This document shows positions 9,466 to 17,600 of a DNA stretch of 53,008 bases, piece by piece. The translations under genes were made by a program, and so were the position numbers. Within the stretch, counting starts at the first letter, position 1. Each line of letters opens with the position of its first letter. The notes under the pieces were generated by a model. That model saw nothing but the letters and a program-made list of their open reading frames with translations, did not search any database and was not told the DNA's origin. The stretch spans positions 1 to 53,008 of the forward strand of contig CAZNJB010000024.1 of assembly GCA_964573255.1 (NCBI GenBank), in the 5' to 3' direction. This DNA is from CAYNUJ01 sp964573255. GTDB taxonomy: Bacteria > Bacteroidota > Ignavibacteria > Ignavibacteriales > Melioribacteraceae.

Positions 9466-9810
9466 TCAGCCCGGAGGCCATTTCATTTTTCTTCCACCGA
9501 GCAGATGCAAGTGTAGATGATAGACTTCCTGTCCACCGTTTTCTCTGCAGTTGAATACAAGCCGGTAACCGTCTTCCGCAATACCTTCCCGTTTCGCCAA
9601 TTCATTAGCTGCGTCAATCAATTCGCCAAGTAATTGTGCGTGCTCCGCACCCTTGACATCTGCGATTGTTGGAATTTCCTGTTTCGGTATTATTAAGATG
9701 TGTGTTGGAGCTTGCGGATTTATATCGCGAAAGGCGAGTACGTTATCGGTCTCGTAAACAATATCCGCAGGTATTTCACGATTAATGATTTTGGAAAATA
9801 TAGTGCCCAT
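9466..9810 (-). CDS. HIT family nucleotide-binding protein
   Basis: A compact 114-aa histidine-triad protein of the HINT branch. The N-terminal half has MGTIFSKIINREIPADIVYETD and FRDINPQAPTHILIIPK. The catalytic triad motif is YHLHLHLLGG near the C-terminus, where the histidines bind the nucleotide alpha-phosphate and the central one attacks it. These enzymes hydrolyse AMP-lysine and other nucleoside phosphoramidates. The ATG lies directly against the stop of the upstream response regulator (0 bp gap), and the gene is last in the minus-strand operon. Confidence 0.92.
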   Translation of the reverse strand: MGTIFSKIINREIPADIVYETDNVLAFRDINPQAPTHILIIPKQEIPTIADVKGAEHAQLLGELIDAANELAKREGIAEDGYRLVFNCRENGGQEVYHLHLHLLGGRKMKWPPG

Positions 9811-11166
9811 TTATACCTCTCTGGTAATGTTGTATTTTTTCATTTTGCTGTACAAATGACTTCTTTGAATCTCCATAATTTCAGCAGTTTTACTAATGTT
9901 CCAGTCATTTGCTTCAAGTTGTTTGATGATATATGCTCTTTCAGCTTTCTCCTTAAATTCTTGGAATGAATTGGAGATGTTAATCAAACTGCTTTCATCA
10001 GAATGCTGAACGCCTATTAGCGGACGAATTGCTTCAGCCGAAATATTATCTTCCGGAACCATAATGACGATACGTTCGATAATATTTCGCAATTCGCGAA
10101 CATTCCCTTTCCAAGGCAAATTGATTAAAATATCCATTGCCTCTTTAGTGAATGTTTTACGCGGATAATTGTTTTTTTTGCTGAACAGATCCAAGAAATG
10201 CTCCACAAGAATGGGAATATCTTCACGTCTTTCACGTAAAGGCGGAACGTGCAGCGGGATCACGTTCAAGCGATGATAAAGATCCTCTCTGAAATTTCCT
10301 TCGGCTATTTCTTTTTCTAAATCTTTGTTCGTAGCGCTAATAATTCGTACATCGACTGAAATCTGTTTAGTTCCTCCAACGCGTTGAATTATACCTTCCT
10401 CAATTGCACGTAAGACTTTCGCCTGAGCTTGCAGTGACATATCGCCGATTTCATCCAAAAATAAGGTTCCTTTATCCGCCTGTTCAAACTTACCGATTCG
10501 CTGCTGCATTGCTCCCGTAAATGCGCCCTTTTCGTGTCCAAATAATTCGGACTCAATTAATTCATTAGGAATGGCGGCACAGTTTACTTCAATTAAAGGA
10601 AATTTTGCGCGATTACTTTTCTTGTGTATTTCCCGAGCGATCAATTCCTTTCCGGTCCCGTTTTCTCCGGTAATTATTACTCTGGCTTCGGTTGTTGCAA
10701 TTCTGTCAACTGATGCGAGTATGTTTTGAATTACTTTACTCTTTCCGATAATTTTACGCTCTATTTCAAGATTTTCCTTTAGAGAGAGATTTTCTTTTTT
10801 TAGATTGGAGTGTCCCACCGCATTTCTTATGCTGATGAGTAATTTATCCCTGTCAATCGGTTTTTCAAGAAAATCGAATGCTCCCAATTTAGTTGCTTTT
10901 ACTGCGTTTTCCAGGGAAGAATGAGCCGAAATTACTATTACCGGTACGTCAATTTTTTCTTCTTCCAGCCATTTCAATACTTCGAAGCCGGTCATCTCGG
11001 GCATTTGGATATCAAGCAGCAACGCATCGTAATTACTGAATTTCAATTTTTCCAGCCCGGATTGTACGTCTGTTGAATACTCAACGTAATAATCCTCGTA
11101 TTCGAGAATCATTTTTATGCTTTCGCAAATTTCCTTTTCGTCGTCTATGATTAATATTGATTTCAT
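9811..11166 (-). CDS. Sigma-54-dependent response regulator, NtrC family
   Basis: A 451-aa three-domain regulator. The receiver domain (about 1-120) has acidic D8-D9, phospho-acceptor D52 in LLLDIQMPE and K102. The AAA+ domain (about 138-370) has Walker A GENGTGKE at 167-174, the sigma-54 contact loop GAFTGA at 214-219 and Walker B FLDEIGDM. A Fis-type helix-turn-helix ends the protein (WNISKTAEIMEIQRSHLY). It should activate sigma-54 promoters after phosphorylation; no histidine kinase is adjacent, so the partner is unknown. Start and upstream stop overlap by one base (TAATG), coupling it to the preceding small exported protein. Confidence 0.93.
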   Translation of the reverse strand: MKSILIIDDEKEICESIKMILEYEDYYVEYSTDVQSGLEKLKFSNYDALLLDIQMPEMTGFEVLKWLEEEKIDVPVIVISAHSSLENAVKATKLGAFDFLEKPIDRDKLLISIRNAVGHSNLKKENLSLKENLEIERKIIGKSKVIQNILASVDRIATTEARVIITGENGTGKELIAREIHKKSNRAKFPLIEVNCAAIPNELIESELFGHEKGAFTGAMQQRIGKFEQADKGTLFLDEIGDMSLQAQAKVLRAIEEGIIQRVGGTKQISVDVRIISATNKDLEKEIAEGNFREDLYHRLNVIPLHVPPLRERREDIPILVEHFLDLFSKKNNYPRKTFTKEAMDILINLPWKGNVRELRNIIERIVIMVPEDNISAEAIRPLIGVQHSDESSLINISNSFQEFKEKAERAYIIKQLEANDWNISKTAEIMEIQRSHLYSKMKKYNITREV

Positions 11167-11828
11167 TAAAAAACTCTCAAATAAAAAATATTGTAGATTT
11201 TGAGTAAATCAGACGGCTTCACTCGAGGATTGGTTCTTAAAATTAACCCAAACAAACCGCCGAGATAATTTACCCGCATATCTCTTAAACTAACTTCGCC
11301 GTTCTTTTTGAAATTATATTCAAATAGTTCCACAAAAATACCCATAAATTTAGTAATTGTGAAGAAACCGAAATTATACGTCAGGAATGCGTTTCCAAAA
11401 AAATGAGGGAGTTTATCCCTGTCTCCGAAACCTGAGGGTGAATCAAATAAAAAATTTGATGGTAAATTATTAAATTTTGAGCTGAACAGATTTATTGGTC
11501 CCGTGGGCAGCGGAATATCGAATCGCGTTCCTGTTAAAGGGGTTTTCACAGGAAAAACTTTGAAAGGAAGAGTTGAAAAAGCTGCCGAAAGGAGGGCATC
11601 TGAAGTATCGGCGGAAATTTGCAGCGATTTATACCAAATTGTGTCGATTAAACTAAGTGCATCAGTCTGCGTAGCGATTTGCCTGAATTGTTCGGAGGCG
11701 ATGAACTTAGCAAGAGAATCGATAGCTGTAAAAAGATCTGGCTTGCTTTGCGCAGCCGTTTCAAATTGAACTAAAATTATTGGAGCAATAAATAACAATC
11801 GAATCAAACGAACTGTTTTCCGGTTCAA
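11166..11828 (-). CDS. Exported protein of unknown function, weakly YfiM/DUF2279-like
   Basis: I do not recognise this 220-aa protein with confidence. It has a signal peptide (hydrophobic residues 7-22, then FETAAQS). The C-terminal part carries D138-K-x-x-H142, an acidic residue at E167 or E170, then S180-x-x-D183-x-x-x-N187-x-x-G190 and G194, inside hydrophobic segments. That spacing recalls YfiM/DUF2279 or VanZ-like membrane proteins; this is a guess from pattern only. The start is TTG, overlapping the upstream carboxylase stop by 4 bp (TTGA), and the stop overlaps the regulator start, so it is embedded in the operon. Confidence 0.65.
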   Translation of the reverse strand: MNRKTVRLIRLLFIAPIILVQFETAAQSKPDLFTAIDSLAKFIASEQFRQIATQTDALSLIDTIWYKSLQISADTSDALLSAAFSTLPFKVFPVKTPLTGTRFDIPLPTGPINLFSSKFNNLPSNFLFDSPSGFGDRDKLPHFFGNAFLTYNFGFFTITKFMGIFVELFEYNFKKNGEVSLRDMRVNYLGGLFGLILRTNPRVKPSDLLKIYNIFYLRVF

Positions 11829-13483
11829 GTTTGAATAACTCCAACTTTGAATTCAGGCATTTCGTAATTATTATTTGCAGCTTCCAAAGCTCTCGAAATA
11901 TATTTCCTTGTTTCAGCAGGATCGATAATTTCGTCCACCCACAATCTGGCAGCAGCGTAAAGGGGACTGCTCTTTTCTTCGTATGACGTGATGATTTCGT
12001 CGAGTAGTTTCTTTTTATCTTTCTCGGATAATTCTTTACCTAATTTTTCCATCTGCTTTATTTTTATATCCAATAGAACGCTACTTGCTTGCGTACCGCC
12101 CATTACCGAAATTTTAGCATTCGGATAAGCATAGATGAATCTCGGATCGTAAGCTTTGCCGCACATAGCATAATTACCCGCGCCGAAACTGTTGCCGACG
12201 ATTATTGTGATTTTAGGAACCACCGAATTTGCAACGGCATTCACCATTTTCGCGCCGTCTTTAATTATTCCGCCGTGCTCGGCTTTGCTGCCTACCATAA
12301 ATCCCGTTACGTCCTGCAGAAAAACCAGTGGAATTTTCTTTTGGTTGCAATTCAAAATAAACCGGGTAGCTTTATCAGCGCTATCGGAATAGATCACTCC
12401 GCCAATTTGCATTTCGCCAGTTTCGGTTTTAACCACAGTTCTTTGATTAGCAACAATGCCCACCGACCATCCGTCAATTCTCGCATAAGCGGTAATTATG
12501 GTTTTACCGTATCCGGCTTTGTATTCTTCAATTTCGGAATTATCTACGATACGTGCTATCAATTCATACATATCATATTGTTGGATCGGGTCTTCGGGTA
12601 AAATGCCGTAAGTTTCTCTCGGATCGAAAAGGGGAAGGGTGGATTCGGTTCTATTGAAATTGGCTTTTGGATTTTCAGCAATTTTATCACAGAGATTACG
12701 GATTTTTTGCAGACACTCTTCATCGTTTTCGCAAACATAATCAGTTACACCTGAAATATTGGATTGAACCAATGCACCGCCGAGTGATTCGTTGTCGATA
12801 ACTTCGCCTATGGCTGCTTTAACGAGATGCGAACCGGCAAGGAAAACCGAACCGGTGTCTTTAACAATCAGTGCCTCGTCGCTCATGATGGGTAAATAAG
12901 CTCCGCCCGCTACGCAAGGTCCCATTATTGCAGCGATTTGTGGAATTCCCATCGCAGACATTTTAGCGTTGTTTCTAAATATCTTTCCGAAGTGTTCCTT
13001 ATCGGGGAAGATTTCTTCCTGAAGCGGTAGAAAAACTCCCGCGCTATCTACCAAATAAATTATCGGTAAACGGTTTTCCATTGCAATTTCCTGAGCGCGC
13101 AGATTCTTTTTAGCGGTAATGGGGAACCAAGCTCCGGCTTTTACAGTTGCGTCGTTTGCCACAATTACGTAATCCCGATTGTGAATTTTACCTATGCCGA
13201 ATATCGTTCCCGAAGAAGGCGCGCCACCGTACTCCTTATACATTTCGTGTCCGGCAAATGTATTGAGTTCGAGGAAATCGCTTCCTTCATCGATGAGAAG
13301 ATTTATACGTTCTCTTGCCGTGAGTTTTCCTTTTTTATGCTGGCGTTCAATTGCTTTCTCTCCACCGCCGAGTTTCGTTTTCTCGCGGATGGCTTCTAAC
13401 TTGCGAACAAGATTTTTATAGAAATCTTCTCTCTTTAAAAATTCAGCATTCTCGTTTAATTTCGTTCCGATTTTCATATCCAT
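11825..13483 (-). CDS. Acyl-CoA carboxylase, carboxyltransferase (beta) subunit
   Basis: A 552-aa biotin-dependent carboxyltransferase with two crotonase-like halves. The N-half has ERINLLIDEGSDFLELNTFAG and the acyl-CoA-binding GGAYLPIMSDEALIVKDTGS. The C-half has FLQDVTGFMVGSKAEHGGIIKDGAKM and the biotin-side SFGAGNYAMCGKAYDPRF. GSHLVKAAIGE and the NFGAG-like region resemble methylcrotonyl-CoA carboxylase beta more than classical propionyl-CoA carboxylase, but adjacency to MeaB would suit propionyl-CoA. No biotin carboxylase subunit is in the window. The start may be this ATG or another two codons in, which is better spaced from a GAG element. Confidence 0.88.
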   Translation of the reverse strand: MDMKIGTKLNENAEFLKREDFYKNLVRKLEAIREKTKLGGGEKAIERQHKKGKLTARERINLLIDEGSDFLELNTFAGHEMYKEYGGAPSSGTIFGIGKIHNRDYVIVANDATVKAGAWFPITAKKNLRAQEIAMENRLPIIYLVDSAGVFLPLQEEIFPDKEHFGKIFRNNAKMSAMGIPQIAAIMGPCVAGGAYLPIMSDEALIVKDTGSVFLAGSHLVKAAIGEVIDNESLGGALVQSNISGVTDYVCENDEECLQKIRNLCDKIAENPKANFNRTESTLPLFDPRETYGILPEDPIQQYDMYELIARIVDNSEIEEYKAGYGKTIITAYARIDGWSVGIVANQRTVVKTETGEMQIGGVIYSDSADKATRFILNCNQKKIPLVFLQDVTGFMVGSKAEHGGIIKDGAKMVNAVANSVVPKITIIVGNSFGAGNYAMCGKAYDPRFIYAYPNAKISVMGGTQASSVLLDIKIKQMEKLGKELSEKDKKKLLDEIITSYEEKSSPLYAAARLWVDEIIDPAETRKYISRALEAANNNYEMPEFKVGVIQT

Positions 13484-13703
13484 AATCTCAATGTTTTAAA
13501 AAAGTGAAGCAAAATTATATCCAAGATAATTAATCGCTCTCGGAAGAAAAACATATCTTCTCTTCTTGAATTTCTATTGTGGCTTAAGCCGCTTTATCCG
13601 TAAGTTCTCTTTTTCAGTTGACTAGTGTCAATGTGAAAAATTATAAAAAGAAATTAAATCGTAATAAATTCTGCTCTTCCTATCGAGTGGAATTTTTTAT
13701 ATC

Positions 13704-13725
13704 AAAAGGCAATTTGGCTTTTGCC
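13704..13725 (-). terminator. Weak intrinsic terminator candidate after acyl-CoA dehydrogenase
   Basis: Read on the minus strand just after the dehydrogenase stop, GGCAA and TTGCC flank an 8-nt loop and are followed by TTTT. The stem is only 5 bp, so it may be leaky and allow read-through toward the carboxylase gene 247 bp downstream. Confidence 0.35.
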
Positions 13726-13730
13726 GTATT

Positions 13731-14885
13731 TTATTCTTTTATTATTTCTCTTCCGATTACAATTTTCTGCACTTCTGATGTTCCTTCGCCGATAGTGAGC
13801 AGCTTTACATCACGATAGAATTTTTCTACCGGATAATCTTTCACAAAACCGTAACCTCCGAAAATCTGAACTGCTTCATTTGCTGCTTTAGTAGCAATTT
13901 CACTAGCGAAAAGTTTTGCCATTGCAGCAGATTTAAGATTGAATTTGCCGGAATCTTTTTGCCAAGCTGCTTGAAAAGTTAATAATCTGGCTGCCTCTAA
14001 TTCAGTAGCCATATCTGCCAATTTGAATAAAATAGATTGAAATTCAGTAAGAGCTTTTCCGAATTGTTTTCTTTCTTTTGCATATTTGATGCTTTGCTCG
14101 AGGCAACCGGCGGCTAAACCACAGCTTAAAGCTGCTATTGAAATTCTTCCGCCTTCCAATATTTTGAGTGCTTGTTTAAATCCTTCTCCTTCATTGCCGA
14201 GTAAATTTTCTTTCGGCACTTTGCAGTTCTCAAAAATTAATTGAGTGGTCTCGCTGGCGCGCATGCCCAATTTATTCTCTTTTTTACCAACGGAAAAGCC
14301 TTCCATTCCTTTTTCTAAGATAAAAGCCGAAATACCGTGACTACCTTTCTCCTTATCTGTAATAGCCATTACAACTGCGGTTTCACCGACGCCACCGTGA
14401 GTTATAAATGATTTAGTCCCGTTCAATACATAGTAATCGCCTTGAAGTTCTGCTGTAGTTGACATACCAGCAGCGTCACTTCCGGAACCCGGTTCGGTAA
14501 GACCCCAAGCACCTATTTTCTTTCCGCTTGTTAAATCGGGCAAGTATTTTTTACGCTGTTCCTCGTTACCGAACATATAAATATGATTTGTACATAGTCC
14601 GTTGTGAGCCGCTACCGAGAGCGCAATTGACGGATCTACTTTTGCTATTTCTTCCACAATCAGCGAGTATTCTTTGTAACCTAATCCGGAACCGCCGTAT
14701 TCTTCAGGAACTAGAATACCGAGAAATCCCAATTCTCCGAGTTCTTTCATAATGTCCAATGGGAATATCTGCTTTTCATCTAATTCCATTATTACTGGTT
14801 TTATTCGGGTATTTGCGAAATCCCGGATTGTATCCCGAATAGCTACCTGATCTTCATTTAATTCGATAAAATTTTGAGTTGACAT
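13731..14885 (-). CDS. Acyl-CoA dehydrogenase, short-chain type
   Basis: A 384-aa flavin acyl-CoA dehydrogenase. It has WGLTEPGSGSDAAGM and LNGTKSFITHGG for FAD and substrate contact, GMRASETTQLIFENCKVP, the QIFGGYGFVKDYPVEKFYRD adenine-binding segment, and catalytic Glu367 in TIGEGTSEVQ, the position used by butyryl-CoA dehydrogenases. It forms the alpha,beta double bond of a short or branched acyl-CoA and passes electrons to ETF. It sits between meaB (11 bp upstream) and the acyl-CoA carboxylase, a setting that fits branched-chain amino acid or short-chain fatty acid breakdown. Substrate choice is not visible. Confidence 0.9.
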   Translation of the reverse strand: MSTQNFIELNEDQVAIRDTIRDFANTRIKPVIMELDEKQIFPLDIMKELGELGFLGILVPEEYGGSGLGYKEYSLIVEEIAKVDPSIALSVAAHNGLCTNHIYMFGNEEQRKKYLPDLTSGKKIGAWGLTEPGSGSDAAGMSTTAELQGDYYVLNGTKSFITHGGVGETAVVMAITDKEKGSHGISAFILEKGMEGFSVGKKENKLGMRASETTQLIFENCKVPKENLLGNEGEGFKQALKILEGGRISIAALSCGLAAGCLEQSIKYAKERKQFGKALTEFQSILFKLADMATELEAARLLTFQAAWQKDSGKFNLKSAAMAKLFASEIATKAANEAVQIFGGYGFVKDYPVEKFYRDVKLLTIGEGTSEVQKIVIGREIIKE

Positions 14886-14896
14886 TTTATGCTCCT

Positions 14897-15844
14897 TTAC
14901 AATTCGGATTTATAATCTAAAAGAATTTTTTGTGCAACTTCGTAAGGAGAAATTTTACTGCTGACCACTTGTTTAAGGTAATCGGTCAAACTATTTTCTC
15001 TCTGTTCATTCCAGATTTCCGAAGATAAATAATTATGAACAATTTCCCGAACTCTCAGCTTACTTTTTTCGAAACGTTTAGTTCGAAAATTGTTAGAATT
15101 ATTCAAGTATTCTTTGTGTTCTTCAATAGATTTTATTACCTCTTCAATTCCTTTCCCTTCGGATGCAACAGTTTTAAGAATTGGAGTATTCCACTCTGGA
15201 TTGTAATTGCTCTTCATCATCAATATTGTTTGAAGAGCCATTACTGCAGTATCGGCGCCGGGTCGGTCGGATTTATTCATAACAAAAATATCTCCTATTT
15301 CCATCAATCCGGCTTTCATAGCTTGAATCGAATCTCCCGATTCTGGAACCAGAGTAACTAATACTGAATCTGCTGCATTTGCGATATCCAATTCCGATTG
15401 TCCTACACCGACGGTTTCAAATATAATTATGTCAAATCCAGCCGCATCGAGAACATCCGCTGCATCAACGGCTTTCTGACTCAATCCGCCCAAACTACCA
15501 CGGGTTGCCATACTGCGTATGAACACTCCGTCGTCGTTTGAAATTTGGTTCATCCGTACGCGGTCGCCAAGTAATGCGCCGCCGGTAAAGGGACTTGTAG
15601 GATCAACAGCTATGATACCTACTTTCTTATTTTCTTTTCTGTAAAATTTCGTTAACTGATTTGTTAAAGTTGATTTACCCGCGCCGGGAGGACCCGTAAT
15701 TCCAATTCGGTAAGCGGATCCAGTAAATTGAAAAATCTTGTTCAATAAAGATTCCGTTTTCGTGTTGCTGTTTTCCACAATAGAGATCGCACGCGAAATT
15801 GCGCGTTTGTTACCGTTTCTTAATTTGTTAATTATAGCTTCCAA
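14897..15844 (-). CDS. meaB: MeaB/ArgK-type GTPase, methylmalonyl-CoA mutase chaperone
   Basis: A 315-aa G3E P-loop GTPase. Walker A is GPPGAGKST at 51-59. The switch region has AVDPTSPFTGGALLGDRVRM, followed by ETVGVGQSE and the guanine-specificity MNKSDRPGAD segment. MeaB loads and protects adenosylcobalamin-dependent methylmalonyl-CoA mutase; older annotations (ArgK) are misleading. The start is TTG with GAGG just upstream, and that SD overlaps the nadD stop 6 bp away. No mutase gene lies in the window, so its partner must be elsewhere; some MeaB relatives serve other B12 acyl-CoA mutases. Confidence 0.9.
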   Translation of the reverse strand: MEAIINKLRNGNKRAISRAISIVENSNTKTESLLNKIFQFTGSAYRIGITGPPGAGKSTLTNQLTKFYRKENKKVGIIAVDPTSPFTGGALLGDRVRMNQISNDDGVFIRSMATRGSLGGLSQKAVDAADVLDAAGFDIIIFETVGVGQSELDIANAADSVLVTLVPESGDSIQAMKAGLMEIGDIFVMNKSDRPGADTAVMALQTILMMKSNYNPEWNTPILKTVASEGKGIEEVIKSIEEHKEYLNNSNNFRTKRFEKSKLRVREIVHNYLSSEIWNEQRENSLTDYLKQVVSSKISPYEVAQKILLDYKSEL

Positions 15845-15850
15845 TTTTCC

Positions 15851-16429
15851 TCAGTATTTGTAGAGTTTATTTTGTTCAATATAATCTTTAACTGAATTGG
15901 GAACAATTAAATCAATACTCATACCTTTTCGTATACGTTCTCTTATTTCCGTAGAAGAAATTTCTATTATCGGCGTATCCAAGAATTCAACCGCTTCAAA
16001 ATAACGGTTAAATTTGTTGCTAGTCCTTTCAGGTTTTCTTTTAAGAACCAAAACTTTTGCGAGCTCCAAAATAGCGTTCGGTTCACGCCATTTATCGAAA
16101 ACGAGAAGATTGTCGTAACCGATTATCAATTCAATTTCATATCCTTCCGATGCGAAATGTTTGATAGTGTCATATGTGTAAGATACGTCGCCTTTACGAA
16201 TTTCATAATCGCTCACTTCGAAATGCGGGATAGGAGATGTTGCGAGCTTTACCATTTCCAAACGGTCTTTTGCAGGAGCTGTATGCAATCCGACTTTATG
16301 TGGTGAAATATTGCAAGGTATAAAAAGGATTTTATCAAGATTTCTCTGCTCATAAACAGATTGAGCTGTAATTAAATGTCCGATGTGAATTGGATCATAA
16401 GTGCCGCCGAATATTCCGATTTTTGCCAT
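15851..16429 (-). CDS. nadD: Nicotinate-nucleotide adenylyltransferase
   Basis: NadD adenylates nicotinic acid mononucleotide in NAD synthesis. From the ATG at 16429 the protein is 192 aa and starts MAKIGIFGGTYDPIHIGHL, the nucleotidyltransferase signature with the (H/T)xGH residues H15 and H18. The second signature, EISSTEIRERI, is near the C-terminus. The reading frame stays open up to 16483, but the extra 18 residues are hydrophobic filler not found in the family, and AGGA precedes the inner ATG, so the shorter form is chosen. It leads the minus-strand run into meaB. Confidence 0.93.
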   Translation of the reverse strand: MAKIGIFGGTYDPIHIGHLITAQSVYEQRNLDKILFIPCNISPHKVGLHTAPAKDRLEMVKLATSPIPHFEVSDYEIRKGDVSYTYDTIKHFASEGYEIELIIGYDNLLVFDKWREPNAILELAKVLVLKRKPERTSNKFNRYFEAVEFLDTPIIEISSTEIRERIRKGMSIDLIVPNSVKDYIEQNKLYKY

Positions 16430-16986
16430 TATTCCTAGTATTAAAAAGTTAAAAAGTTCTTGATACAATTGTAAAATCCTCAAGCTTCAATTTATTAAAG
16501 TTGCGTTGAAAATAAAAATATAATTGGTTTAACGTGATAAATTGTTGGAGAATTTGAAGCTGGTTGTAAGGAATCATTGCTCGTTTTTATGGTTATAAAC
16601 AGGTTAAATAAATTACATTTTCTTGCTTCATTTTACTGGAGGGAAAGGGGAATAGTTAGTCAAGAAACACTCTAGCGGCATTTTACATTAAGAAAGAGCA
16701 AAATTGCTCCAGTGGAACTGAGTTAAGCGGGGAATTATTAAATACAAAAGTAATTGTTGAGCTTCAGGATACCCACCGTAAGGCTATTCCGATCTGATAT
16801 CATTATAGTAGAAGATGATCTGAGTAGACAACAATTTTTATCACTGTACTTTTACTAGTTGAGTTATTTAGTTCCTATTAGTATTGAAAAAAATATAATA
16901 AAAGGATGAATGTAAGTATGAGAGAGCTCGATGATTTTTTATGGAATAGAAATAAATACTATAGAATTGAAATTTAAAATAAAAAC
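16430..16986. other. Long intergenic region between nadD and the arginine decarboxylase
   Basis: About 560 bp with no supported gene. It is AT-rich apart from a moderately balanced stretch around 16630-16800, which has stops in every frame. A small dyad, GAGCAA and TTGCTC (16696-16709), is present. No tRNA fold, transposase relic or terminal repeat was recognised. It must hold the promoter for the nadD transcript, but I cannot place it. Confidence 0.5.
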
Positions 16987-17010
16987 GGTGACAGCTCGAA
17001 AGCTGTCACC
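16981..17010 (-). terminator. Strong intrinsic terminator with UUCG tetraloop
   Basis: On the minus strand GGTGACAGCT pairs perfectly with AGCTGTCACC over 10 bp around a TTCG tetraloop, then GTTTTTATTTT follows. It lies 28 bp after the arginine decarboxylase stop and ends the smpB-tyrS-decarboxylase transcript. Confidence 0.9.
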
Positions 17011-17037
17011 ACGAATAATAAAATTCTTTTCAAAATA

Positions 17038-17583
17038 TTACGGTAGCAGAATCGCAGCGGAAACTACCGTTGTCCATAAACCGGATTTATCTCCGCGCGC
17101 TGATTTTGTGACGTTAAAAGTACGTACAATTTTACCCGACATTTTGAATACCTGTTCACGTTCGTTCCAAGCTTTATCGGGATCGAAATCAATGCCGAGT
17201 GTAGTTGCAAGCATTGTAGCGGCTAAATCTTCCGCATATTCGCCTGCATAATTGCCTGTTTCTCCGTAAGGATGATGTTCCGAAAGATAACCGTACATCG
17301 ATTTATCCGCCGGAATAGCAGCGCCTATCGATGCAGCAATTAACCTGTTAGGTTCGTTTGTTGCATTGCGAGCCATCACGGCATGTACAATTTGTCCCGG
17401 TTGCAATTCTTTCAGACCTTCTTCCAAGCTTACTCTTTTTACGCCAATGGGATAGATGCTGCTAACTGTAACTAAATTGAATTTTTCAATTTGAGCATCG
17501 CGTAAAGCCGCCTCGAATGAGGCTAGATATTCTTTATTTTTCCCAACGCCTTTAGTAAAAAATATTTTTTTTGGTAAATACAA
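17038..17583 (-). CDS. pdaD: Pyruvoyl-dependent arginine decarboxylase
   Basis: A 181-aa proenzyme of the PvlArgDC family, which makes agmatine from arginine, the first step of the agmatine route to putrescine and spermidine. Like relatives from archaea and chlamydiae it would cleave itself at the Ser-Ser bond in TVSSIYPIG (S41/S42), turning the second serine into the pyruvoyl cofactor. Also visible are HAVMARNATNEPNRLIAASIG and EHHPYGETGNYAGEYAEDLA, with the conserved acidic residues of the active site. The start is TTG behind AAGGAG. It follows tyrS by 17 bp and is closed by a strong terminator. Confidence 0.9.
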   Translation of the reverse strand: MYLPKKIFFTKGVGKNKEYLASFEAALRDAQIEKFNLVTVSSIYPIGVKRVSLEEGLKELQPGQIVHAVMARNATNEPNRLIAASIGAAIPADKSMYGYLSEHHPYGETGNYAGEYAEDLAATMLATTLGIDFDPDKAWNEREQVFKMSGKIVRTFNVTKSARGDKSGLWTTVVSAAILLP

Positions 17584-17600
17584 TTTTAATTCTCCTTAAA

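Noticed and set aside
13581..13590. GGCTTAAGCC palindrome upstream of the carboxylase gene
   Set aside because: Only 10 bp with no extension into the flanks; expected by chance in a window this size.
16620..16870. Possible decayed transposon or RNA gene in the long gap after nadD
   Set aside because: Stops in all frames, no terminal repeats, no transposase-like residues and no tRNA cloverleaf could be built by eye.
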